A DNA stretch of 64,000 bases from Dirofilaria immitis (lineage: Eukaryota; Nematoda; Chromadorea; Rhabditida; Onchocercidae). How positions within the stretch are numbered: position 1 is the stretch's first letter; each line of letters starts with the position of its first letter. The notes below the pieces were generated by a model. The model made no database searches and was not told the origin of the DNA. It saw only the letters and a list, made by a program, of their open reading frames with translations. The DNA lies in assembly GCA_024305405.1 (NCBI GenBank), contig JAKNDB010000068.1:6377501-6441500 (forward strand), in the 5' to 3' direction. This document shows positions 13,401 through 27,778 of the stretch, one piece after another. A program made the position numbers and the translations under genes.

Positions 13401-15058
13401 TCTTTATACGGTGAAATAATTAAAACATCAATAATATTTATTGTAAGATCAAATATTTATTCAAGTGTTTAAGAAATCCTCGAGTAAGTTCAATAAATGA
13501 AGGAAAAAGAAATTTATACTTGACAGTTAATTAGACTTAGAATCCTCTTCAAATCATTAATTTCACCAAAAACTTTCTTCCAGTCGTTGCTAAGGTTTGT
13601 TTTCATCATGGAACAAAAGAAGAAAGAAACCACACTGGGACGAGCGGAATTGCAATGATTAGATAGGTAGATGCAGAGCCAAACGAAGACCAACGTTTTT
13701 TTTTTTGTGCTTGCAAAGCTTCTAAGGATGAGGTATTCTTATTTTTCAGGCTCCGTTACGAAGGTGGGGAATCGTACTGCAGTAAGATCTCATTGTCAAA
13801 AGACGAATCTTCGATTGAACAGATTTACTTTTTTAAAAATATGAAGTTTTGATCAGTATAGCATACAATATACTTTCTAATTAATTGTACCAATTTCTCT
13901 CACATTTTCTAACTGGGATGGAGCATTAGTTGTTTACTCACGCTGTGTAATTGCTTCATTTTAGAACAGTCCAACAATTTCAAATCTTATTCGATGGATA
14001 TGAATGACCATTTATGCTGAAATAGTTATTTATAATTTACAAAAACTGTCATTCAAGAGTGTTTTATAACTTTATGGAAGTAAGAGAAACGGAAGCTGTT
14101 TCTGTAGACAAAATTTATTTTAGAAGTTCTCAAATATCGAATTTTCGTTAGTGGAATTCCCCAAATGAGATCTATCAGGCAGAAAAATAATTTTATGCTT
14201 GTCCTGTAAATCGTGGATTATAATGTTGCAAAATTTCCAGGTCATCTGTTGGTAATGCTGAAAAAAAGTACAAGAAAATGTCATCTGTTTTAGTGATGTT
14301 CTGAATACACTCCGAATTCCCCAGTTTGACTATGTTTCTATCTCTTAGTGTTCGTCTGGCTTCTCTTAGGTTTCCTTAACCGTTATCTCGCTCTTGACTT
14401 CCTAATCAGACTGATTCCTTGAAAAGTATAATGGTCTGTCGACGACACTATTTTTAGATTGATTGTTCTGAGATTTGACAGAAATCTATGCAGTAGTTAG
14501 ATCTAAAGATAGACAGTAAAAAGCGGCAATGATAAATGAGCGTTTTCTTCAATGGTGCCAAACGGCATTTTTACTAAATAATCTAAAAACAATATTCTGA
14601 ATATTTCAGTTTGCAAAAATCAAGAAGAATCAATAGGAAGGAATTTATGAAGCAGATTTGTTGATTTGGGAAGAAAGAGAAAGTATTTGTATAATCGATC
14701 GATAAAAAAGTCACTAGTAGACATCGGTTTTTATTAGGGACGGCAGGATTTTATTGTATATATTTTTGTTTTTCTACTCTTTTATTAACGTTTTCAGCAA
14801 GGGTATTGAAATGAAAATAAGGCTTAGTTCTTAAAGTGCGCTATCGAACGATGTTGATTTAAAAAAAAAGGGCGAGATTTTAATTTCTAAAATCATTTGA
14901 TGAAATTTCAAATATCCAAATATTTGAATTTATTATACAACTACATATACTATGTATTTTTGAAGTACTTCGGTGCCATTTTCACACTTGGAATGAATTA
15001 ACAAAGTATATCTGTCGCATTGCGTAGATTGATTAAAACTGATGTAATATATTAAGGC
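10411..15058. other. Long non-coding stretch between the PP2C region and AKAP1
   Basis: Only short chance ORFs are present, with no conserved protein pattern. It contains a C-rich pyrimidine tract at 11449-11495. The rest is ordinary AT-rich sequence. Confidence 0.55.
11449..11495 (+). repeat. C-rich polypyrimidine tract
   Basis: About 47 bases almost entirely C and T, dominated by CCTCCC units, stand out in very AT-rich surroundings. It could form a triplex or i-motif-like structure, or mark a promoter. Neither is shown here. Confidence 0.7.
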
Positions 15059-18000
15059 ATGCCCAACGGGCCGATGGAAGGTTTCCTAACACGTCGTTCA
15101 GTAGCCGTTTTTACGAGCAGTTTGGCATTCGCCATTATTTACTGGTACATCAGACGGCGACGAAGTTTAAAATATTCAGCAAGGTTTGTCACTTACTAAG
15201 TTTCATGTAAATCAGCTATTATCATCTGTTAGAAAGTAACATGTAGCTTTATGAGATAATGCAAAGCAATTGCAAATTTTGAGTTTTTTCTTGTTCTTGC
15301 TAATATTGCTTTTGCAGAACCTTATGTTTAACTTGCTTCAATGAACAAAACTGATTCAGATACACTAACTTTAGCGTATCAAAATGGTATGCAATATGAA
15401 TATTGTCACAATCCGAACCTTGTACTTAAAAAATGTAAATTAGTTGGCTTGTAGTTATAGCTTGTCTGACCAGTAAACTGGTTTTCTTATTTTAGTGATA
15501 ACAGAAATACAAAGATAAATGCAAAGTCACACAGTCAGAAAAGTTTTGAATCGGATTCAAAGAGAATTGCTGTTGCATCAGTGATGAAGCCAAATGATGG
15601 TATTAGGGATGGAAAGCCGAGTGATAACTTCGGAAATGTGAGGCTGGAGAGTAACCAATTCATTAGCGAACTCAGCGATGATGTGATAATTGCCGAATTG
15701 GAGAATGATGTGATAAATGCGAAGACAGTGAGTGGTGTGACTGTCTTAGAAATTCTAAATAATAGTTCATCAGAATCAAGGAAAAATCCAATCGACAATT
15801 TATCTCGCTCAGATAAAATTTTGGGAAGTTTTGTTTTTAATTATTTGAAACAAAATTAATCTTCCATTAACTTAATTATCATATGAAACTGATCTGAAGT
15901 AGCTTGTCTGGTTACATTCCCTATCGGGATAGTATCGAATCATATCATCGATGATTCGTGATTATATCATTAACAAAAATAGCCGTATCTTTTTCTTAGA
16001 GGTTTTTTGGTTTTTTTCCCCCACTTTTTGTTATAATTGTCCAACATATCATTAGTCTAAGATGCAAAGACAAATATTTTAAGTTATCGCCATAAATTGA
16101 ACCAAAATTGCAGTGGATAATAATTTTTACCGGAACTTTTGCTAAAGGGAAAAGAAATTCTTTGCTGCTTAATATATTAAACTGCAAAGTAAGTGATTTT
16201 AAACATGAAAAAGATTGAGTTTATCATAACTACAGTACAATTCTGTTACTGATTTCTAGAAACTTTGGTTTTTTTCGAAGAAAGGATTCAGTAGTTACTT
16301 CTTCAAGTTCATGTAAAGAAAATTTTTTGAATAATTAGTTTTTCAATTGATGCTTCCACAAAATAGTTTGTTAATATTATCAGAAGCTCTTTTTGACGTC
16401 ATATGTTTAGCAAAAGTTTATAGCACATGACATATTTTTATTCTAGAGAAATTTTTATTGTTTGCATCTATACCTATTTTAATAGCGGTATTGCGTGAAT
16501 ATTAATGTTTGCCTGTTGGATTAAATATTGGATTGTTTTCCATAATTGAATTTTATTTATGAAAAAGTAGTAATGCAGTAGCATTTAGGGTATCCAGTTG
16601 TGAACGGATTGCTATTGTCCGAAGGTGATGATTATGAAGTTTTTTCATTTTGAAAAATTGATTACTTATTTAGCATTTCTTCAAAAAGCGTCAAACTTTC
16701 TAGTAAATCATCGGAACGCATCATAATCCAAGAATAAAATTTTGATATGAAACAGAAACTCAATGCATATGTTACGTCATATAATTTGTTATTTTATTTC
16801 TCGATTTATGATAGATAGTAAACAAAGATATATGAACAAGAACAACACTTGATGATGTTTCGGTTTCTAAGAATCTTGTATTTGTAAATATGTTATGAAA
16901 CATTAAGCTGCTGTAATCATTCTTTCCTTTTTTAAAAGTCTTTTTCTTTGGTTTACAGAATCCTTCAGTTTTAGGTCCTTAATGAAGAAGAAACTTCGGG
17001 ATCTTCGCCTGTCTGGAAAGAGTCGAAAGTCGGGAATGTTTATGTTATGCAAAAGAATGAAAATGCTATCGACGAACGAAATTCTGATCCGAACATTATT
17101 GAATATAGGCCTCTGAACACACCGAGTAGTGAGGTTCATTACTTTTTAATTACTGGAATCTATTTCCATGAATTACTAAGGCTCTGAATTGTTCTCCTTG
17201 TTTTGGATTTTTTGGTAATATGATAAATATTCGCTGCTATCTGCTATCGCAGCATAACCATTTAACTAATAACTGGTGGTAATTTGGATTTTAGAAAAAA
17301 ATACAACATTGGAACTCAAATGAATTTTGGACTTTAGAAAATTTTCTGAACGAATAATATTTAAAATTTCTTATCGAAAATTTGTTGCTGATATTATGTT
17401 ACCTCTAAAATATTTTAAAAATATCATTCCGCCTTTATGGAAACATTTTTCTCAAAAAATTGCTAATGATTACTGAAAGAACTTAAAATAAGAAAATTTT
17501 TGGAATATCGAACCCAAAACTTTTTAATCATTGATCTGGTATTGATGTTATGTACTTGGGAAAGATAAACTGCGAGGGAATTTTGGCCTTTATTTCTTTT
17601 TACTATTTCATTCAGTCATGCGAATCTCATCACATCTTTTTCTATGTCATTTCTACATTGAGTTGGGATTTTGATATTTGTCGCAATTTATAATTTCTGA
17701 ACTGAAATGGTTCCATTGTATTTTGAAATGTGAGCCCGGTAATATCTATTCTAAATTTTTTAAAATTTCTATCTAAATATCCATTGCTCTAAATTTTTTC
17801 GTTAATTGCTAAGAAGCAAAATTACGATTTTTTCTGCTTTTTGATTTTATTTTCTCTAAGAAATCATTGTTTTCTGTAGTCGTTGAAATAGTTTTTGGAA
17901 TAATGGTTTTGAAATAGTTTTAATTTTTGGTTTCTTTGGTTTGAAATAGTTCTGGAATAGTTTTTTTAGTTGGAATATAATGTTTTTTTTCCTGAAACAA

Positions 18001-21000
18001 TTTTTCTGAAACACATTAATTTTTTGCAAATATTCCTTTGTGGATTTAATGTTTCTGTTTGGAACATTTGTACATTTGTTAGTGGCTATCTTTATGCTCG
18101 ACACCTTTTAACTTAATTGAAGAACTTTTTTATGTAGTTGCTGATATGTTCTGAACTCGTATTTCGATGCTTTCCTATCCCTCAAAAAATTCATTTATTT
18201 TTTTGGTGCTTAGAAATGATTGAATAACAAAAAAAATAATAAAGTTGAATTTTGAGAGGAATGAAAGGTGGAAAGTGTGATTTTTTTCAATTTGGGAAAC
18301 TACTACAATCAAACAATCAATAATGTAGGAGGCACTAGCAAGACAGAGTCCATTCAACGATCAAAGATTCGATGATCTGACAGTTTAATAAAGAGATTAA
18401 TTCCTTTGCGACTTCCTTTAATTTGAGAAACCAAAATTTTTGTGATACAATGTTTGACATGCAGTGCTAAAAATTTTGGATTAGCTCACGCAATATAAAA
18501 AATATATATATAACGAGTTGCTATGATCTCTTCCTACTTTTACATTCATCAAATTTAGCTAATCAGTTCTCCCAATCATCCATGAATATATCGTATAATA
18601 TTTTGTTAATTATTCGTTTTACGTAGCGTGAAATTTGTCTCATTTTTTCTTGCTCATTTATGTGAGTACATTCCAAATTCGTTAAAATATAAATTCTTTC
18701 TATTCTGTAATATTTATCTGTACGTTTACTTTAACTACATGTGCATTTGTAGAATGTTGATAGGTATGACCATAAAGAATTTTGACATGTATAACTTTAT
18801 TGAGTATAGGTATGTTTCAAACAACTTTTAGGCTTTATTTCCTGATTCAATCATATTGAAAACGAAGGTGCAGGCTAGTAGTGAAAAAGTGAATTATATT
18901 TAAGTATTTAAGAAGAAAAATCAGACTCTGTTATAGTTTCCAGGATTCAAGGATAGTAGGTTCAATTCTTTGTATTATTTATAATCTATGAGTGCTGGAG
19001 ATTAAAGCATATCATTCAATCAGTCACCTAATTTTTATGTAGAGTCACCATTACGAGGAGTTGCTGAGAGATGGCGTTTCTTCCTCTAAAAGCTCGTTGA
19101 TATGATTTTAACAAACTTGATAATATTAGTAATCAATCGCTTTTTCGTTTCTCAACTTTTTCCCTCTTTCTGCTCTACCATTGGTAGAAAAAGAGACACT
19201 TTTCTAGCAAAAAAACGGTATTCAAGTATTATTAGTAAAATTCTAAGCTTTAATAGAAAATTTTCAAGAAAAGTTTTTTCTAAGCATTGAAAAGTTGCAT
19301 AACTATGAAATATAAAGATATTTAGTTGCCACACTTCCTTTATTATCGAGTGAGTTAGAAGTTTCTTTTATGTTAGCCTTATTTTGCGGTTTATCGATTA
19401 AGTTTCATTAGCACAGATATTTTTGAGAGTAATTTTCAATGGTCTGCAACGAACACACTTTTCGTTTTGTGTATTTTGCTACGGAGAATGCCATAAGAAT
19501 CATTTTTTTGTATTATTATTGATAGACTTTACTGCAGAAAACAAAAACCTTAGGATCAAGTGCAATCTTGCATTTGTGATCAATTTTTCATATCAGAAAA
19601 TATTCCATTGAATTTTTTTATATATGAAAGACATTATTTTGCGATGGATTTCATCAGTTTCTTTTTTAGTTTTAGAAAGTTTCGATGTTCATTTTTCTAA
19701 AATTTATCTGATGATAATATTGTGATCATTTTATGGGAAAATGAATTGTATTACTCTTCTCTTACTGATTACCGATATCTCTATGACTTAAGATAGCGCC
19801 ATAGTATTTACACCGTACGCTTGTGTAATTCCGTGTGTAGACATTTGTTTTTCAACCCATTGTTTTCTCCCGTATGAAAGTTGAAGTGGAATGGTGACGT
19901 GCTCTACATGCGTGAAATAAAGTTTCTTTTTAGTGGCCAAATAAGTAATACATTCTGAAACGTTATCGAAATTCTACAATCACATGGCGCTTTATATGAT
20001 TCACAGATGGCGCCAGAAGTTTGGCATAGTGCCACTATCGTCCATGCCATATGCTAAATGACATATAGCAGTTTTTCTTTTTCGACACTAATAGTAGGAT
20101 GAGAGAGTGAGCGAGCAAGAAGAGAGTGTGTGTTGTGAGATGGAGCATGAAAGAAAAGAGATACACGTGGATGTATGCTGAATGTAAGATGTGTCATCAT
20201 ATACTGTCAACTCCCATTCGATCTTCGCTCTTTGTTCGCCATCGCCTAACGAGTGTCTACGCTATCGCCGTCGCTGTGTTTGTGTCTGTGTAATGTCTGA
20301 GTCGCAGTATGTGGACCCACATAATCATTATATGCGTCCCTCCTTCCACTCGTTACTCCCGTATCACGCTGCAGACTGTCGCATTATTACGTTGCAATTT
20401 CCATATGTGTCTCTTTCTCGCTCTCTCTCTCTGTGTGTGCATTACTACCGAATTACAAAAGAATGTAAGAGGAAGGGTCATGAGGCTTTTTCGGTCGGGC
20501 TTTGCTCCTGCAGTAGTTGAACATATTGGGGAGTTTCGTTTAATACAATTTTCACCACTGCATATATTATTTGCAGGTTTTCGTAACTGTTGCTTCTGCC
20601 GTGATAGGGTTTACGGTTGGTTATTGCTTCTGGATACCATTACTTCCTCCTGCTTCGGTTTTATTTCTGGAAATTTACTGAGACATTCGTATTCTTTTTT
20701 GAATAGTTGATATCTTCACAGGAGAAAGAAAACAACTGAAATTGCGAGCGCCTGTACTGTTGTCTCGCAAACGTACAACATGGATCAAGTGGTTATAGCC
20801 ACATCACCTACCTCGCTTAGTACGAATTTTCATAGTGGTAGCAATTATCACTACTGCAGTGCTGCTCACGCGCTGATTAGGTCTTCCTGTTCGGATAATG
20901 AGAAATCATGGCTATCTAATCTCCACATGAATCCTTTTGTTTTATCTTCAACTGCTGTTAGTTCAGCGGAACCAACAATTCCGGCACAGATTCCATCGCC

Positions 21001-24000
21001 ATCACTCATTCCAACAACATTATTCTTCCCTCTTCAAAATATTCCCTTCAATCCATCCATGATGATACAGCGCCCACCCACTACTTTATCCAGTGTTAGC
21101 AACTGTACATCCAAAGCTTTATCTGGTTCTGGACGGTCCAGTACATCATTAAATGCAGACATTGTCCCACCTTCTACCTGGGTCGGTTTGTTTATTTGTC
21201 TTTTTTATAAAACATCCTTATCCATTTATTTATTTAGAACTCTATAATTAGTTTTACTGAAACATTTATATGTTTAAATTCATTTCTCGTATCTTTGGAA
21301 TTGCTCCTAGAATTTAATCAGGTTGCTCTTTTCCATCATAGTTTATCCACAATGTAACTAGCCACATAAAATGTATGGAATGACAATGACCTTTTAACAA
21401 GATGGTTTTTTCGGTTACATTTATTTCAGAGCATTGATATTTAATTATCTAACATCGTAGTTCTCATTGGAAAGTTGGTTAGTATAAGACAATCATTCGT
21501 CGTTTTATAAATTGTCAACTTCCGTTTTTTTTCTTCCACTTATTATTTATCCACTCGCTCGTATAGCAATAAAATTTTAATGCAAATCTAATTAATTAAT
21601 TAATCAATATGATTCGGTAGTACCAGCATAAATTAACGATCACTGATTATACATATGTATATTATCAATTTGAAATTGAAGTGATCACGGACGGGTATAG
21701 ATCGCCTTTTGATGTTCTCATTGGTGTTTACATGTTTTCCAAACAGATGTTTAGTTCATTTTTTAAACTGAAGACCAATAAATTTCTTTCTAATTTTCTA
21801 TATAGGTTTCTGTGCTCCAAAATTAAGCTTTTAATAGTAGGATTTATTATTTTAGGGATCGCAAGATAGTGGACGAGCAACAGGAGGTTTGGCTTCTTCA
21901 TTGAGTCCAGCTGATGATACAGCTACACGAGGGAGTCCGGAAGTGCGATCTATTTATGAATTTGAAATACCAAATACATTAGTTGGATTAATCATTGGTA
22001 TCAAGGGCAAAACCATAAAGGTTTTTATTAACTCATTTGAATGATATTCGTAAAACTCTGAATATAAAAAAAGCATCCAAAATTTTTTAATTGATTCATA
22101 CTGGTGATGATCTTATTTAAAAATTATTGATAGGACTGAATTGAACTTGAGTGTGATTTCTGGAAGCAGTTTGCTTCACTTTTTTACCTTTGTATATTGT
22201 TCTAATTTTCTTAGGATTGTTTGTTTTCAGGAATTATGTCTCCGTACAGAAGTTAAAATGATTATAAGACCCCATCATACATCAGGAAAGGTAAACTTTT
22301 CTTTTTCGCTTAAGATTTAAAACTCAGAAGAATTTTGCTTCTCAGAAATTTACTTTTGGATTCCTTTTTAGGCTATTCATAGTTTCATTTAATATTATTA
22401 TAATTTTTTGTTGAAAGTTTGCTTTGCCACTTCTGTATGCCTTTCTTTTCTCTTACTTAGTTTTCGCTATTAGCAGAAATTGCGTTTTCTTATTTCTTTC
22501 GTTTTGTTGAATCAGCTTTCAACAGTGGCAGTAATTATTTCGCATGTAATTTTGTTGTCATTAATTTTTCACAGTATATTGAGTTCAAATTTTTTGGTGT
22601 TATTTGTAGATATCCTTGCAGATTCGAACAAAAGTTTTATAGGAAACAAGAGATCGCTAACTTATCGTTCTCGTACTGGTATTTGAAATGTAAGAACCAC
22701 TCAAACGTAGATTTCCTTTGAAATGCTAGTTTCAGCTAGAAACCCATCAAATTTGTGCTGTGGAAGGGTCACGCGAAAATATCAACAGATGTCTACGAAT
22801 GATGCGGCGCCGTTTTCCTGCTGCTCGTTTTCCGGAATTGAATTTAAGGCCAGTACTGCCACCACCATTTCCAGACCTACCTGCAGCACTTTATGCCACA
22901 AGACCAATACAGGTATTTTGCTTTTTTGAGAAAGCTTCATTTGAGTTCCAATGTTGTAAAGCCTGTTCCTTATTTTGGTTTTTATATCAACACCGGTGCA
23001 ATTGTGGTTCAGGGTTTGAAAATTTTTAAAGAGATGAAAAGCTCATATAAAACTCTGTCGAACATATTTAATTAGGATTAAAAATGTTGTATCATAAGCT
23101 TTAATTTTTTTTCATTAATTAATGTTCTATTACAAGCGAATAGTATTAGGAAATGAGTGTTATATTTTCCAAAAAGTTGCAATGGAAATTGTAGTAGAGT
23201 GAACTCGCAAATCAAAAGATTTATCTTATTCGGTAGAAAAACTGATGGTACGCATTGTATATGAATTTTGGTAATATTTGATTTGAAACATACTGAACAA
23301 CTTAAAATATTTCGTAGTTTTCCCTCCATATGGTGCGTAATTTCCGTCTTGGAAAAGAAAGGATAATTGATCATAGATGATAAGATCGGGATGTGTCAGA
23401 AGATAGAGTCAGTGAGCGCCAAGCAAAAGAATAGTTGGAGTGAATACTCTTCGTCATTAATATAAAATTTGTAACATCATTTCAACAGATAGAATGCATT
23501 CTTAGTAAATGATAGGGATGAAGCAGTACTATGAATGACGTTTAACAACTGTCACTGCATATATTGTACAATTGAACTGCATTAAATAAATTCACACCGA
23601 GGCATATTCTGGTAATATAGAACTGTGTGTAGTTTCAAAAAGAAATTAAATTTATGATTTAATTTTGATGGTAAACACATTCTTACAGTGGTAGACATTT
23701 CAAATTAAAACCAAGATTCAATTTTAGTTAAAAATTTTTCTGATAAATGATTTATCAAGTAGTTGTAATTAACTTTATTCATTTACTACACATATTCATT
23801 CTAAATATAATAGTCTATTCGGTTTAATTTTCTTCATAGTATGTTATGATTTCGAAAATTAAAATAAGGATAAAATAAATATACATCAGTATGCCAATTT
23901 GTAATATTATTCAATACTGTCCTAAGTACCATTTCTGCTTTTTCTTTTATATCGTTCCATGTGCAAGATATTAGTTAGCGAGGAGCGAGATGAACAATTC

Positions 24001-25649
24001 ATTATGAAGTTTTTAAATGTTAGTTGTGAAAAATTATGCTTGCTTAGCAATGAAAACGATGTTCATTTGTTTGAGGACATCGTTAAAAAGCAAACGTGTA
24101 GTTGAATTGTAAGATTTTCTGAAATTTCGAAGAGTAAAAAATGTAAATGAGGAATGAGTATTTTTAAAGTTAGAGGGGGATGAAAGGTTGGAAGAAATAG
24201 TGCAGTGTGGAAAGTGATGACTGCTTTTATAGTTGACATTGCCGGAGGGTGAACGCTGTCGAGTAATTTGTTCAGCCGTCATTGATGTTGGTCATTTCTT
24301 TCTTCAACAACCGCAAAATCCAACATATAACGCACTACAACGACTAGATTATTATATGCTTGGCGTCTATATGCAATCAGCAGGTGTACCGGATTTGCCT
24401 AGACCTGTAGACGGTTGGTATCATTTTTCTATCTTGATGTTGTAAAATATGCCATTCTATGAGGAAAAGCAGTAAACCAAATTATGTTGTATGGAAGCTT
24501 TCAAGGATTTTTGTAAGTATATGGGGATTTTCAGTCGATAAGCTATGTGTCGCACCGGCTTTCGATGGTTGGTATCGTGCTGTAACGCTCAATTACTATC
24601 AGGAAGAGGATGAAGTTATGGTGCGATATGTAGATTATGGTGGCTATGGTCGTCTTCCAAGAAGCGATTTACGGCAAATAAGGTTAGCCAGTTAAAGTGA
24701 ATAACTTTCCTTGAAGCATGGATCTTATCTGTATGTTTGCATAATATAAGCTTTGTCCACTTTGGGTGTAGTTTGAATTTTCTTGAAGATTTTGATAATC
24801 GGATAAATGCTTTTGGTATCAATAATACGATAAAGTGACGCCCTTTTTTTCAGTTATTTTCAATTTTTGTATGTAAAGAAATCGATTTTTGCAGAACTGA
24901 TTTCATGACGCTACCATTTCAAGCTACTGAGTGCTATTTGGCACATGTTATGCCGGCAGATGGTATTGTTTTCATTTTTTGAGGAAAGATAAGGTAGAGG
25001 AAAGAGGAAAATAAAAAGCTTGTTGAACCTAGAGGGTATACAGTTTGCAGTGAAAATGAAGTAAGTATTCTTCTTCACTCTGCTATCGTCTACTAATGAG
25101 TCAGTCCATGGGGCATTTACCAAAAACCTATAAATATGAATTCAAGAATGCATGTTGATGGGTTACATTATTATTCGATTTTGTGTGTTTTATTTCTTTT
25201 TTTTTCTGTCAACATATTTATGCGTAGCTTTCAGGAACAACGAAGTGGTCTGATGAGGCACAAGAGTTGTTTCAGTCGCTGACGCAAGGCCGCGCCCTAG
25301 AATGTTATGTTGTCGGCTATCATATTGAAGATTCAAGACCATTTGTCGAAATATTTACAACTGATGAGAATAATAGGGTTTGCTTTCTTAGTTCCAACAG
25401 ACAATTGTCATCAAGGTTGATGATTGGGTTTTTAAAGCTTGAAAAGAAGTAGTAATGGTTTGAAAGTCGAATGGAAATAATTTGACATTTTTCTAGGTGG
25501 ATCGAATTGATAGTGTTCTATTAGATGCAAATCTTGCAAAGGCTTGGGATCCGTCGAAGGTTAGACCAGTGCTTCCAAAACCGGTACCGCCATTAGCCAC
25601 CACATTTTTAGTCGATCATATTGGAAATGAAATTTTTGTCGCAGAATGA
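15059..25649 (+). CDS. akap-1: A-kinase anchor protein 1 (membrane anchor, KH and Tudor domains)
   Basis: Mitochondrial outer-membrane scaffold that binds PKA and RNA in animals. Exon 1 (15059-15183) encodes MEGFLTRRSVAVF, a hydrophobic helix ending AFAIIYWYI, then RRRR: an N-terminal membrane anchor. Further exons: 15496-about 15840, 16975-17133, 20722-about 21181, 21856-22020, 22231-22290, 22736-22912, 24233-24413, 24535-24682, 24895-24962, 25235-25377 and 25497-25649 (TGA). The KH domain spans EFEIPNTLVGLIIG, GIKG (GxxG loop), ELCLRTEVKMII and ICAVEGSRENINRCL. The Tudor domain follows (CVAPAFDGWYRAV, VMVRYVDYGGYGRL, DLRQIRTDFMTLPFQATE). The C-terminus matches AKAP1 in order and spacing, and phases agree throughout the KH-Tudor part. 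The 17133 to 20722 junction does not fit in phase, so exons may be missing or the distal part may use its own start. Exon 2 (DDVIIAELENDVINAK) might form a PKA-binding amphipathic helix; this is unproven. Confidence 0.87.
17134..20479. other. Long akap-1 intron, with a possible internal promoter in its last 700 bases
   Basis: No coding exon was recognised. From about 19800 the composition becomes less AT-rich and carries purine-rich (20100-20130) and CT/TG-rich (20407-20440) tracts just before the ATG at 20480. Short imperfect repeats of TTGAAATAGTTTT occur around 17880-17970. Confidence 0.4.
20480..20650 (+). CDS. akap-1: Candidate alternative first exons of akap-1 encoding a second membrane anchor
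   Basis: An ATG at 20480 opens MRLFRSGFAPA. A donor (GCA then GTAGTT, after 20512) and an acceptor (TTTGCAG ending 20577) would join it in frame to VFVTVASAVIGFTVGYCFW, a clear hydrophobic helix. The next akap-1 exon (20722) begins RKKTTEIASA, a basic stop-transfer-like stretch. The layout mirrors the exon 1 anchor (helix then Arg/Lys). The donor leaving this exon was not found: possibilities are GG then GTTTAC, or a site obscured by a missing base. It is an inference that needs transcript support. Confidence 0.4.
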
Positions 25650-27778
25650 AGAAGGAAGAGTATAAATCAATTAATTCATTAAAATAATTGCAAAAAAATT
25701 GATTGGAACTTCTTTTTTTCTCATGAATTGATTATCATGAATTGAACTCCGCAAAATAGAAACTTTCTATTTTTTTCAGATTCTGAAAAAATTTTAGAAA
25801 TTAGATTTACTGAAAATTTTCTCTTAGTAGTTCCATAGTTCTCAATTTTAGCTCACTTTTCGACGAAATATAAATTCTTATGGTCACAGTATTATTTCAT
25901 ATCATGAAATTTTTAGGTTTTGTTTCTTTTTTAAATTCCAGATTTTTGTTTGGACACTATTTTTATTGGTTTTTGGTTATTTCAATATTTCTAAAATATG
26001 GAAAAGTTAAAGAAAATGACCTTTTTCTCTGAATTTTTGATCAGATGTATCTTTCTTTTTCTATTCTGTGCATGTTTATACACATTTTCTGCAGTGTGCT
26101 ATCTTAGTTGATGTGGTATTCCTCTCTTTCGCGGTTTTGCTCTCTCCATTCTGAAACATTTCTTTCTTTTCCTAATTTGTATTTTGCATTTTTCATATTC
26201 TGAAAATTTCTGATTTTATAATAGTTTTTTTATTTCCCTCATTCATTACTTCACTCTTTAGCTGTCTTTGTTCGTATTACTACTTTCTATTTCTTCTCCG
26301 CAGTGACTATTTATTTTTAAGATATGTACTGTCGTGCAAGAAATTGTGTATCACTTTCAACGCAGATGTATTCTTTCTATATGTATATTTTTGTTTTGTT
26401 GTCACCATGATATTTTGTTTCAGGTTTTTACAAATCATTTTTTTAGTTTCAAAAGATATCAAAATGATATTTTACTAAATGTAAACCGGCTTCTTATAGT
26501 GGAGATTTTTTATCGTTTGATAGCAAAATGATCTTAGTTGTGTTATGAAACAAACTGTAAAGACAGTTTGATTTTTGAGGACCTTAGTAAGGTAGATACA
26601 AAAGCAAGTTTTTGTCTTTGGAAAATGCATCTCTCTGGATGTATAGAAGTTTCGTTTAACTTAGATTACTCTTTGCTCACGACAACCGGTGCTCGAATCA
26701 AAAATCGAAGTCAGCAACAAATAACTGATGGATATATGAAAAGGTTGCTCAGATTTATGATTCCGGATGTCAATTTTCTATTTTAGGATTGTGGATACTA
26801 CTTCGCCTTGACTGTCATTTTGACTGTGTGTGTAAAAAACACCAGGTGTTCTTTGTTTAATGCTGTTTAATTTTTGAACATTGTTTTAAATCAATCCAAT
26901 TTCGGGTTTCAAATTAGTCTAATATCGGTATTACTATATATTTCCTTTGTGTTCCTCCTACTGTTTTTTGGGAAATTGTTTACTGTTTATTTCCTCAATT
27001 TTCGTTTTTGTTTTCCATTTAAATATTAAGTTCACCTTATTTTTCTGGGTTTTCTCCATGATTTTTTTCCTGTGCTCGTAAATGGAATAGATTTCTCAGC
27101 ACATTTAGTCTTGTTGCGTTACCAACAATGAGAACCGTATGAACCGTTACCAACAATGAGAACCACATTTAGTCTTGTTGCGTTACCAACAATGAGAACC
27201 GTATGCCTGGATTTGAGCAGAAACAAAAATTGAGATCTCCGATTAAGACAAAGCCCTCCCCTCCTCCCGAAATGAAATCGGATCGGCTGCTTAATAAGGT
27301 CGAACGGAACATTTCTGAAACAAGTATTAACATTAAGTGGATTAAAATAAGGCTGTAACCAATATATATATAATTTAGTTCTAGTGTGTTTTTTGAGTGA
27401 TTTTATAAACAGTATAATCTAGAATTTTTGTAAACACAGTTTTGAATATTCTTTAGAGCTCCTTCCTGAATTAAAAGGAAGGCGAGCGCACATGAATACT
27501 TGAGTTAGGAAGCCAATAGGATAACTGAATCTCTTCAAAATTATTGAAGTGCTGCTTTATCACGTATAAAGAGAGGCATAAAAACAGGTAGCATTGTAAC
27601 TACAATAAATGATGGAAGGCATTGCATGAATACATCTGTACAAAACGTATATATGTATACACAGAAAAATATGTAAGCAGTGGTTCCCCATAAAGAACAA
27701 GTAATTCGTTTTCTTGTCAAACTTTTGTTCTTATCTCTGACTTTTTACCGGTATTTAATTTTTCATCAGTATAGAAAT
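25650..27778. other. Convergent intergenic region after akap-1
   Basis: It holds the 3' ends of two convergent genes and a short tandem duplication at 27101-27205. No conserved ORF was seen. Confidence 0.5.
27101..27205 (+). repeat. 41-bp direct repeat with a third partial copy
   Basis: The 41-base unit beginning ACATTTAGTCTTGTTGCG is exact at 27101-27141 and 27165-27205. The core GTTACCAACAATGAGAACC occurs three times (27118, 27146, 27182). It looks like a recent local duplication. Confidence 0.85.

Noticed and set aside
15535..15798. Minus-strand ORF opposite akap-1 exon 2
   Set aside because: Shadow of the plus-strand exon, which is in phase with the anchor exon.
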